Source of the DNA: Stromatinia cepivora
Taxonomy: Eukaryota; Ascomycota; Leotiomycetes; Helotiales; Sclerotiniaceae
NCBI GenBank assembly: GCA_014898415.1
Contig: RCTD01000001.1
Coordinates: 3,782,001-3,846,000, forward strand
Direction of reading: 5' to 3'
DNA length: 64,000 nucleotides
Part shown: one piece after another, positions 33,182 through 42,593 of the stretch
How the letters are laid out: the number at the start of each line of letters is the position of its first letter
How positions within the stretch are numbered: position 1 is the first letter of the stretch
Made by a program: the position numbers and the translations under genes
Notes under the pieces: model-generated
Seen by the model: only the letters and a program-made list of their open reading frames with translations
Database searches by the model: none
What the model was told of the DNA's origin: nothing

Positions 33182-35653
33182 TCACTCATCCTTGATAATC
33201 AATTGCTTTAGAAAGCTAGCAACCTCTCCTTGTGCAGATGACATTTCATTCATGAACTTGATTTCGACCTGGGATTTCGAGTCTGAAGAACTCTTTTGGG
33301 CCTTTTTATCTAAGGCTTGCTCGACCAAGATACGCCGCTTCTTCTCCCGATTTGGAGAAATTTGTGTAAGGGTTCGTCTAAAATCTGTTATGAATTTTGA
33401 TCGCTCGAAGTCAATCAACATAATTCCGTCGATTTCTGTATTCCACAATATGTTTGGTATTCGTAGATCACCATGTAATATCCCAGCATGATGAACTTCT
33501 TCAATCGATTGCTTCACTAAGGTATCTAACCTCTTCTGATCCACATGTTTTAGGACCATGTTCCCATCCAATCTTTCTCCAGCCCACGAGAGAATCATCA
33601 TATGGACTATTTGCACTCCGATGTCGTAATAGTACGGATGAGCAAGGTCTATGCTTCCTAAGCAGACTGGTACCAGAATGCCTTGCATTCTCCATAAACG
33701 CCGATATACCTGGCGCTCGTGCTCAAGGTCTTTTACGAAGGCTGCCACTGTTCCTTTTGCTGCCACAGTATAACCGTGTGAAGTCAGTGTGATTTTGAAC
33801 AAAGCACCCCGAGCGCCCTGCACCCCCATTGGATAGCAGTCATCATCTCGATTGCGTTTAAGCTGTTGATGTAGAAGGGCGAGGAAGCTTTGCCGATCAA
33901 GTTGATGTTGATTGCTCTTTAGCCCCTTCACACGATGGCCCGATACATTAGGACAGAACATATCCAATCTCCCCCCTTCTGCAAGACGCTTTAAGCACAA
34001 TTGGGTACAAAAAGGTCGTCTCTGAGCACCGTGCTGGGGAACATTTGCGTTTTTAGAACGATTTCCTCGATTCTGCGGTCGACGTTTGTTGTTGGTGGGC
34101 TGCGCTTTGCCACGAGTAGGTGTATCGTGATGCTCGTTTTCAGTGTCATCAGATAGGTCTGGATCGGTTTTGTTGAGAGGAGTCGAAGGTGCTCTGCATG
34201 TGCTCTGGCTGCGCTTTTTTTTGCGTAGTACCATTTTAAACTGGTCAACCGGAAGATACGCTTTCCCACGGTACGTCGATTGTGGCGGATCCTTTCGTAC
34301 GCTTTCAGGTATTGCACGAAGAACAGCTTCATAGTCCACCTCCCAAGTATCGAGTAAATCAATAGCATCCCCGCGCCACGTTTGCCTCGTTGGCTCCGAC
34401 TCCATTGCTAACAAACTAAATGCCAAGACCTGGCTAACTGCAGTACGATTGACGAACTCTTGTTCTGCGTCCTTTTCTACCGTCACATCATTTTTAGGCT
34501 CGATCAAATGATAGTAAAGGGTCCCCGGATCTTCAGCTTGAATATGAAGAAAAACGAAAGCTTCGCCTGTTGTAATATAACCATATTGTACTCCGCCTTG
34601 AATCATATATGAGAATGTTTGCGCTATGACAGACGCCACTAATAGATCAGCATGATATTTAAAGTGCTCGGGATTGTCAATCTCCTGTTGATTCTTGTCC
34701 ATTATTTTGGCTGTGGGAATGCAAGGAGCATTGATGATAGATTTGATATCCATCTCCCGGAGGCCAAAACGAAGACTTGCAAGACTGAGCTTATGAGGAG
34801 CTTTGTATTCCACTACAAACGCGAGTTTTCGAAGTGCGGGATCACCATTTTCGTGTGTGTATACGCATATTTGGTCAGCTCTTAGACCACTAAGAGGAGG
34901 TATCGAACGATGAGGCGTAGAGGGCGGTGAACTCCGGATTCGCTGAGCAACTTCTTCGCCTGTGTCACTCAATCCGTTAGGATGATTGTCGAATTGAATC
35001 CCAGAATTAACATTAAACTCGTTCCGTATAGAGTCAATGGATTGCAAATGCTGGATGATAGCGGTAACAGGTACTTCTATGGTCTCTTTTTGAAGAACGG
35101 CAAGATGTGCCTCACTCGAAATGCTGTGTGACGCCACTCTTTGTCCTAGTACCTCTATGAAATGAGAGCTTTCAAAGATCCTCTCATCAGAGCTTTGGTA
35201 TGCCAACTTCAAGCGCTGATGAGTGGTTTGTTGAATACGGAGGAAATCATCCCATGGACGAAGGTTGTTTGGACAGAGTTTGCCTTTTGGGTTTGTAATA
35301 CCCCCCTGGGTAGTAAGGGCTTTATTTGTCTGAACAGATATTGATTGGAAGAGATGTGTATGGCAAAGATCAAGATACTCGGAGAGAGTAGTTTTGCGTA
35401 GAGACTTATCTTTCTCATCAGCACGTTGTCGTTCCTGTTCAACTAGTTGTTTTTGCTCATCAGCACGTTGTCGTTCCTGTTCAACTAGTTGTTCTCCTTC
35501 ATCAGCACGTTTTTGTTGCTCATCAGCACGTTGTCGTTCCTGTTCAAATAGTTGTTGTTGCTCATCAGCACGTTGTCGTTCTTGTTCAATTCGCTCTTCA
35601 AATTGAGCATTAGCCAAGCGAAGTTGTTCCTGAAGTTCTTCCACGGATGACAT
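33182..35653 (-). CDS. Coiled coil + PD-(D/E)XK-like + kinase-like fusion protein (823 aa)
   Basis: Single exon. Residues about 1-90 form a charged coiled coil built of 14-aa repeats (EQERQRADEQQ), encoded by 42-bp DNA repeats. The middle (about 90-440) contains DQICVYTHENGD then AFVVEYKAPHKLS, a D...ExK arrangement consistent with a PD-(D/E)XK nuclease fold; this assignment is tentative. A basic linker (KKRSQ to NNKRRPQNRG) separates it from a conserved fungal module with a possible metal site (CTQLCL, then DMFCPN and H). A protein-kinase-like domain follows: AAKGT for the ATP-binding Lys, HGDLRIPN for the catalytic loop and MLIDFER for the metal-binding Asp. Catalytic residues look intact. 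Nuclease plus kinase fusions are known among Crinkler-RHS-type eukaryotic effectors and fungal expanded families. The function here is unknown. Confidence 0.8.
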   Translation of the reverse strand: MSSVEELQEQLRLANAQFEERIEQERQRADEQQQLFEQERQRADEQQKRADEGEQLVEQERQRADEQKQLVEQERQRADEKDKSLRKTTLSEYLDLCHTHLFQSISVQTNKALTTQGGITNPKGKLCPNNLRPWDDFLRIQQTTHQRLKLAYQSSDERIFESSHFIEVLGQRVASHSISSEAHLAVLQKETIEVPVTAIIQHLQSIDSIRNEFNVNSGIQFDNHPNGLSDTGEEVAQRIRSSPPSTPHRSIPPLSGLRADQICVYTHENGDPALRKLAFVVEYKAPHKLSLASLRFGLREMDIKSIINAPCIPTAKIMDKNQQEIDNPEHFKYHADLLVASVIAQTFSYMIQGGVQYGYITTGEAFVFLHIQAEDPGTLYYHLIEPKNDVTVEKDAEQEFVNRTAVSQVLAFSLLAMESEPTRQTWRGDAIDLLDTWEVDYEAVLRAIPESVRKDPPQSTYRGKAYLPVDQFKMVLRKKKRSQSTCRAPSTPLNKTDPDLSDDTENEHHDTPTRGKAQPTNNKRRPQNRGNRSKNANVPQHGAQRRPFCTQLCLKRLAEGGRLDMFCPNVSGHRVKGLKSNQHQLDRQSFLALLHQQLKRNRDDDCYPMGVQGARGALFKITLTSHGYTVAAKGTVAAFVKDLEHERQVYRRLWRMQGILVPVCLGSIDLAHPYYYDIGVQIVHMMILSWAGERLDGNMVLKHVDQKRLDTLVKQSIEEVHHAGILHGDLRIPNILWNTEIDGIMLIDFERSKFITDFRRTLTQISPNREKKRRILVEQALDKKAQKSSSDSKSQVEIKFMNEMSSAQGEVASFLKQLIIKDE
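35416..35604 (-). repeat. 42-bp coding minisatellite (four full copies and one half copy)
   Basis: Units begin at 35416, 35458, 35521 and 35563, each 42 bp, with a 21-bp half unit at 35500-35520. Each unit encodes two heptads of the N-terminal coiled coil of the kinase-like fusion protein. Neighbouring copies are nearly identical in DNA, which suggests recent expansion. Confidence 0.9.
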
Positions 35654-35739
35654 TTTGATTATAGAGAAAATTGTAGAAGACGGGACGCCAGTTGTACTGA
35701 TGGTGATATTCTATGAAGGTGTGAAGAGGGGAAGGGCAG

Positions 35740-35920
35740 ATATAGATAAAAGGATGAATAAGAAGAAGGGTCAAGAGGGATAATTAAAAGAGATGGTTAA
35801 GAGGGATAAATAAGTAAACAAAAAAACAGAAGAGGATAAATAAACAAGTGGATAAACAAGAGGATAAGATAAGCGGTAGCATCTAATCCCAATGTAGCTG
35901 GTTGGAGTTATTTGATAAGC
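35740..35920. promoter_or_regulatory. Cluster of eight GATAA motifs upstream of the fusion gene
   Basis: GATAA occurs at 35745, 35779, 35805, 35835, 35851, 35863, 35868 and 35914, all in the same orientation, in a purine-rich tract starting about 90 bp before the start codon of the minus-strand fusion gene. GATA factors such as AreA and SreA bind HGATAR sites in fungi. Several copies lie in a short imperfect repeat, so the cluster may simply reflect the purine-rich repeat. Confidence 0.35.
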
Positions 35921-36742
35921 AATTATTAAGCCCGTCTTTCCGCCCATCCTAATTATAAAATGATCGATCAACTCAAATACCCAAATACCCAAATAATACT
36001 CTATCAAAAAAAAGGTATTGAAATTTCAAAAACTTGAAGAATGATTAGTTCATGATTTTAAAAAAAATCGAATGGAAGTAATATATTATTCATAGTTCAC
36101 AGATAAGAATTAAGTACCACTATAACTCTGATCAGCCACAACACTTTACCTTTACAATATAATCATTTCATTCCTATGCTTAAACTCCAATCTTTTATCC
36201 AAATACAGATTCCAACACTAATGAAAGTATTCTTGATTAGAAGCGTTCTTTTATCTATAAAAAATAGTGTACTAACATATAACGGATCGGTAGTTCTTAA
36301 CCTTCTGTCGTTCGCTGCAAGATCTATCTCAAACCATGTTGCTAAGGTAACTAATGTTCAATTTACGGAGTAGTGTTTTGCGGGGAACCTTGTATTGACC
36401 CCGGAAATATACCACTAACGCAGCTAGCTAATGATGTATGTAATCTTACATATATCCATCTATACCTACTAGCAAATCCTATCCACTATACTAGCAATCA
36501 AATATATTAAAAAAGAAAGGTGTATGAGAAAGATCTCCATTCCTAATAAACAAGAGTAAGATACTCCATAAATGTATCTGTATCTTAACAAACATGAGCA
36601 AAGCAAATGCAATCCTGAAATTTTCACAGGGGTATCGTGCATCCTGTGAACTCCACCTCGAAATGTCTTAACCATTAATCAACCTAGCCCATCCCCAAAG
36701 TCCCGAACATCATTCACACAACCTTGAAATCAGAAGTCTGCC
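35921..36742. other. Intergenic
   Basis: AT-rich spacer between the 5' side of the fusion gene and the 3' end of the chromodomain gene. No gene or repeat is supported. Confidence 0.35.
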
Positions 36743-38026
36743 TTACTTCCTGGGTCGGCCTCTTCTCTTAGCTGCAGGTAGCTCCACATCCACATCTATC
36801 TTTCTTGCAATTCCTTTATTTCCCGCTTTTTTCTTTAGCGCCTTCTCAAAATCCTCCACCATGTACGGGACATCAAATTCTAGCATTTCCGCCGGTTCCC
36901 ATGTGTTGTATTTAGCCTGCCATCCGTCCCACTTCACATGATATTGAACCTTGCCCCTGAACGTCCGCTTATCCAGAATCTCTTCGACCTCGTGGATATC
37001 AGCCGCTCCATTCTGCGCGCGATTCTCCCATTTCTCAACCTCATCCAGGCATGACTCCCTCAACCTTTCAATTGACTCCCAGGTCCAATCTTTTTGAAGC
37101 GGGTATCCTTTCCACTCAATAAGCAACTGCTCATTATCCTCACCATCCATTCGCGAGCCTTGCACTGTACGAGGTTGATAGGACTTTTTGGTGAGACCTT
37201 CGGTCGCGTTTTCGCTCTCGGAATCATCGTCGTCGCCATCTTCTTCATCCTCGTCTTGATCCTCGTCTTCTCCATCGTCCTGACCCTCGTCTTCATCCTC
37301 GTCTTCGGCTTGTTCAACTGCAGGAACAATTTTCTTGGACGAAGCTTTAAGTCTGCCGCCAAGTTTTAGATATTCCTTCGACACTATAATTTCAGTTTCT
37401 TCACCAGGTGTCGCCATCGCACCGGCTGACTTTCTCGGTCTTCCTCTACTGCGCGAAGTCTCCTTCTCTGCTGACATACCAACCATCAATCGTCCCTTGC
37501 CGAGTGGAGTTGGTTGTTGTCCCTCTCGCGATCTACCGTGCTGCGCAGTTTCCTCTTGGCGGATTTGTGAGTTTTGTATTGGTGCCGTCTTCTTTGCAAC
37601 TTGCTTCTTCGATGATTTTGGCGTTTTTGGAGATTTTGTTGAATCCGGAAGTGCCACTTCTCGCTGGAACTGGTTTTGAACTCCAGCTTCGTCGTCTTCG
37701 TCCTCTTCCTCCTCTATAGCAGCCCTGCGTCCGCCCAATACCTCATCTGCTGAGTCCTCATCTTCCTCCTCTCCATTTCCCATATCCGCGATCATCTGCG
37801 CGACCGGTGCCCTGGGACTACCCGAATTGTTGAACTGAGTAACCGTTCCAAATGTCTTTCGGGCAGAGCTCTTCGCCAGTGTTGCACTCTTCTCGCCTTT
37901 CTTTGCGATTCCATCCTTCTCTATTCTATTTCCCTTCCTTGGCTTAAGAGGACTTCGTGGGTGTGCGGAATTCGTTTTCCGAACCGGGACTTTGAAGGCA
38001 GGATTTGTATTGTTTAATTTCGCCAT
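36743..38026 (-). CDS. Chromodomain/AT-hook nuclear protein (427 aa)
   Basis: Single exon. Residues about 345-390 form a canonical chromodomain: HEVEEILDKR, then VQYHVKWDGW and NTWEPAEML, with the aromatic cage positions present. Just before it, residues about 296-330 (QLLIEWKGYPLQKDWTWESIERL) look like a second, shortened chromodomain lacking the N-terminal strand. An AT-hook core occurs twice: SRGRPRKSAG mid-protein and RRGRPRK at the extreme C-terminus. Between them is a long Glu/Asp run. The protein probably binds methylated histone H3 and AT-rich DNA, as heterochromatin proteins do. It could relate to fungal HP1-complex subunits such as CDP-2 or to a separate lineage; I cannot decide from sequence alone. 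No retroelement domains are present, which argues against a transposon-derived chromodomain. Confidence 0.85.
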   Translation of the reverse strand: MAKLNNTNPAFKVPVRKTNSAHPRSPLKPRKGNRIEKDGIAKKGEKSATLAKSSARKTFGTVTQFNNSGSPRAPVAQMIADMGNGEEEDEDSADEVLGGRRAAIEEEEDEDDEAGVQNQFQREVALPDSTKSPKTPKSSKKQVAKKTAPIQNSQIRQEETAQHGRSREGQQPTPLGKGRLMVGMSAEKETSRSRGRPRKSAGAMATPGEETEIIVSKEYLKLGGRLKASSKKIVPAVEQAEDEDEDEGQDDGEDEDQDEDEEDGDDDDSESENATEGLTKKSYQPRTVQGSRMDGEDNEQLLIEWKGYPLQKDWTWESIERLRESCLDEVEKWENRAQNGAADIHEVEEILDKRTFRGKVQYHVKWDGWQAKYNTWEPAEMLEFDVPYMVEDFEKALKKKAGNKGIARKIDVDVELPAAKRRGRPRK

Positions 38027-39900
38027 TATATGAGTGCCAACCGCTATCTCCGTATTTAATTGGTATTGTCTCTGTCGTTCGTTGCGCCTGTGAAAAATCT
38101 CGTAAACTTCTTATCTTGAACTGCTCGAGAGTGATGTACCAAATATTGACTCCAGTATCGTATCCCAAAAAGTGAGGCTCACCTTAGTAATTCCCTATCA
38201 TTAATATATGCGCCCTATGTTTTGAAAGTATTGATTGTGGTAAATGCGGAAATACTGTGTTGCACAACTCTAAGATTCGTAGATGTGTTCGAGGATTTGG
38301 TGGGATGGTTGGCCCGGTGTTGCGCGGGCTTTATGGACGCGACGATGGAACGCGGTAGGGTGAAGGTGCTTAAGTAAGCGAGAAAAAGTTCCGATAACCG
38401 ATATCCTAAATATTGCGTGTTGTTAATCTATAAGTTTAATGTTCTTGAACTCGACCTTCTTATAGTCCAAGTGATTAATTGTCGCCGGTTGTCTGGAACA
38501 TTGTACAATGAACTCTCAAATATGAATTTTCCATGCGATTCTCAATGTTTGTAATCCAGCTTCTTTTTGGACTTGGAAGTTCTTTACTGTGGTCAAAGGT
38601 TTGTATTCTCAAACTCGACGCCTGTATTGTTCGAGCGAAAGATTGAACCACTCCGACTTATGCACAGTGGACCCCTCAAGCACGATTTGAGCATGATCCC
38701 GAGGATTCTTCATTGACGGTGTAGCATAGGTACTTAAGAAAACCTCTCCTTTCTAGACACGCAAGGGGATATTTCATTATATATGGTTCTTGCTAGATTT
38801 AGAAAGATTTGAACCTTAGAGTATAAAGTTTCTATGCGTTTCTTAATAAGTTCTAAATTTACATGCACTTATTTTGCCTAGGGCCAAAGTGACAGCCCTT
38901 CTCGATCTGCAATGAATGCTGCTAGAGAAGGTTCTTTCCTGTACTACTAGCCAGATTCTAGCTACAAGTGCTGGGGATCCTGGTGTCAAAACGTTTAAAG
39001 CCACTCATCAAATCTGTGGAGCCTGGATTCATAATGTGTCAAAGTCTAAACATAGCAATATCCCAATTCTCTCCCTTCTCGCATCGTTAGATCATGCCAG
39101 AATTTCATCTTTAAGATTAGACCCTTAGGACGGCACTTTACACAAGGGCTCTGTGATGGATGATCTACCTGTGATAGAATATGACACGGATATTTACTGA
39201 CACACTCCCTCCCCTCGAACCCTCCTTTTCCAGCACCCCATAGACTTTTGGGCGTTTCACGGCTGCTATACAGGCTCCTAGTTATGCTAAGCCTCAAGAA
39301 TATGCTACCCAATTTCTAGGGTATCACGTTGGCGGTTCCATGCTTAGAGTTCCCGAGGTTCCGAAGCTAACCAGGTAACAGGTCACGCATTCATGGTCTC
39401 AGTACTCCCGTGCGTGGATTCTTCATCGTCTCAATGCTGGACACTGAGAACCCTTTACTGCTGTGATGATCCCATCCCCATTAGTCCTTCCGTCATAATT
39501 TGGTATCATTATCAACCATTCCATTTTTCTCAATGTCAATATCCTTAATATTTTGAGTTGGCCTCTCACAAAATTCTTCAAAGCCCCTTGCGAAACTTGA
39601 CAAGTAGAAAGTGCGGTACTCCTGATTGCCTGAAGAAAAGGGTCGCTTTCTTGGTTGCTGGAGAATACAAATCATTCGTCATCATTTATACAACAAGGAG
39701 ATCAATAAACCAGATGACTGACGAGATCCATTACTCAGCTATAGGTATGAATACAGCTGTGACCAAGCAGGCAGCAGATAGCTTGAAAGAACAATGACGT
39801 TTGATTCAGCCCACAGTTGAAGCTCTGAAAATTTGAGTCAATTCAACATTTTCTCTACACTAGGGGTCGATGGAATATGAATTCAACGTAATCAGCATAA
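38027..39900. other. Intergenic, promoter side of the chromodomain gene
   Basis: No supported gene. Open frames are below 90 codons and lack domains. Weak remnants upstream of the decayed acetyltransferase cannot be excluded near 39,560-39,800. Confidence 0.35.
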
Positions 39901-39947
39901 CACCTTCGATACAGAATCTGAGAAGATTGTTGGAGCTGCATTGTAGA

Positions 39948-40277
39948 AAGTTTGTGCCAGCAATCCTCTCGAGCATGATGAAGATCATTCTGAAGCATAT
40001 TGGTACTCAAAATGGTGCAAGGACTTCCCTTTTCCATTTACCGAATGCTGGGCTGAGAACATGTTCCAAAAATTTGAATATCATATACACTCATCCGAAG
40101 TGCCGCCGACGTGGGATTGCCAGTATGATGATGGAATGGGGCATCAACAAGGCAAGGGTAGACATATGGCTTGATGCAACGTTGTACGGGGTACCAGTTT
40201 ACAAGAAGCATAGGTTTTCAATTGTAAACGAGAACAGCTTGGTGCCAGAGCCAATCAGTGAGCCGGATAAAGATTGA
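39948..40277 (+). pseudogene. Decayed GNAT-family N-acetyltransferase
   Basis: The second half, from 40,072 in one frame, reads as the acetyl-CoA-binding core of a GNAT: LNIIYTHPKCRRRGIASM, with the R-x-x-G-x-A loop, then WLDATLYGVPVYKKHRF. Directly upstream a different frame carries a plausible continuation (EAYWYSKWCKDFPFPF, then CWAENMFQK). The two frames meet at a run of five A near 40,060 with no splice signals, so the copy looks frameshifted. The N-terminal motifs of the family are missing. Alternatively, a sequencing error or an unusual intron would restore a short enzyme. GNATs transfer acetyl groups from acetyl-CoA to amines; no substrate can be guessed. Confidence 0.45.
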
Positions 40278-42593
40278 AAAAGGATGCAAAAAGAATTGGG
40301 TCAAACGACGATGTGGTAGATAGTCAAGAAAATCCAGTGAGAGCCAGGGGTGGTTCTCTCCGCGCGCTCTAGTTCGTGTCCAAGATTGGAATTTTATTAG
40401 TTTTCAATAAAGGTCTACACCCAATTAAGCAGGTCTTTGCAACTACAGTTACTGCCCACCAAGACCAAACATGTTGGCGGCGCAGTGGTGGTTTTAGCTC
40501 AGGTTTATGTTTGTATGTGCTATCAACATGCATGGCTGTTGGTGGACAACAGATCCATGTACATACCCTTCCTGTGCCGTTCCTTGCTATATTCAACACA
40601 TACTTTACTATCTAATTAGGTTAAATAAGTCTTTTCAGAAATTCGGGTCCCTTGCTATGTACATGTACGTACAATCATAACATCAGTCTTTCAAAGTTCC
40701 CATCCTATCCTTCACTAGATTAGAAAATAGGGAGGTTAACTTAGGATTGAAGGATAGGATAGGATAGAATGATTATCAAAATCACAAACCCACCTCCTGT
40801 ACGACCTATCCTATCCCTATCCCCTATTCGATATTTTTGTCATTTAGTTTGCAGTCAGGTTTTCTGCACAGAGTCCAATCTAGGACATGGCTTCCCAGGA
40901 TCCAGAGAAAGGGGTCAAAGTACGAGAAGAGAACACACCTGCTTCGCCAGCTCATTCCACAAGCGACAAGTCAACCAGAGATGATCCTAACATAGTAAGC
41001 ATTCCTGCAATATTCAGGTTTGAGATTGAATTTCATGATTAATATGCAGGTGAGCTGGAATGGACCTACAGTCCCCCAAAATTCTAAGAATTGGACCCCA
41101 AGCCGGAAATAGAGGATGATTTGTATATGTAGTTTTCTGTTTCGTCTTTCTATGTAAGCGAGACGAGTACCAGATAGTGAAAAATTATATGAGGAATTGG
41201 AATCGAACATGCCCTGCGGCACAAGATAGCCAGGGAGCCACCCTTTGATGCACTCCAAGCGTCTGCAAATGACTTACAAGTAAAGCTTTCCGCACACTAG
41301 TCACTGGATATACCTTCAGAAGCCAAACGGAGATTTAAACTTACGTAGATATGATTTCAGAAGGCGTGGCCTGAATCCACAGTCAAGATGCTTTAAAATC
41401 TTTAGTGCATAGAAATATACGGATCTCCAACCTAGTCGAAATCCACACATGAAATTTTGCCGAGAAGCCGCAGTATATATTAACGCGCATACACATCCAT
41501 AAAAGAAGGAAACGGTGAACTATAAATCACGATGAGGCGCCCTCATCACTCCTTCAAACCTCAGCTTTTAAGCCAGTGTGAAGTCAATAGGAATACCAAG
41601 AATTGCACTTGATGAATCAACTCTCTAGGCTCTTCATTTAAAAAGCAAATAAACTTCCATTCCATATAGAGAAGGACTTTTGCACATTAAAATGAGCAAG
41701 TAATAGTTACTAAACCCGTCCAAAACACTCAAATCCCCAGCGGCAAGAACTGGTGAGCCAGAAGATTCTCAGTGATAGCAAAGGACCATAAAACCATTGC
41801 ACCGCTAGACAAAAATCCCACCCGAAGAACGAAACATCTTTTAACCACCCTTAGGTATATCCACACCCAATATTATTTTCTCGTAAAGATATGCGACCAT
41901 TTGTTGAATTTATCAATCTGCGCTGCTTATTGCTTAAGAACATAGATATGCAGAAAATTTGTGCGGGTGGCAAGGACTTTGAGAGTCATGGTTTATCTTC
42001 TCGGCCCTTGTGTCATGGTGTTCGCTTGGTCCTCCTATTCATGAATCAAATTTAGCCATATGACATTAAAGTCGATGACGAGATGATCCAGATTTATAGA
42101 CGAGGTACTCAGCCTTGTTTACGAGCATTTTTGATGTTGTGTTGACGTTCAACTACTGAGAGTGTATTCCATACTCAGCTATTGTGTAGCTTCTTGCCAA
42201 TGTGGGAAGTGAACATTTGTATTGTGTATTCGGTATGTGTTACCCTGCTCATATCGTAAACATCAGGAGAAGGCACATCACTTCCGCTCCACTTTCATTA
42301 AATGTTTAGCATTCTGCATTGTATCTTCTGCTGGTAGAGGATGACGAGACCTTTGTTATGCAATGTCAAGTAAAGATGGAAGAGAAAGATCAAGTGATAT
42401 GATACGTAGTTCATCCGAGGTTACACACAATTCATCGGCTATGCCAGAAACTATTCTGGAATTAAAATCAATATTATATGATTCGTGTATCTAACCCTAT
42501 TATCCTAACTATGCCCTTTGTTTGTCTGACGCTTCAATATAAACCCCGAATAACAATCCATGTCTTCTATAAACTCGCCCCCAAAACACAATA
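40278..42593. other. Intergenic, no supported gene
   Basis: Contains a small inverted repeat of a CCTATCCTT-type motif (about 40,699-40,712 against 40,747-40,762). No domain-bearing frame or RNA gene was found. The region ends at the 3' end of the lipase gene. Confidence 0.35.

Noticed and set aside
37335..37719. Plus-strand frames of 103-114 codons
   Set aside because: They are antisense shadows of the acidic region of the chromodomain gene.
39320..39430. Possible 5S rRNA-like GC-rich stretch
   Set aside because: I could not align the internal promoter boxes or the expected stems of a fungal 5S gene, so no RNA gene is claimed.
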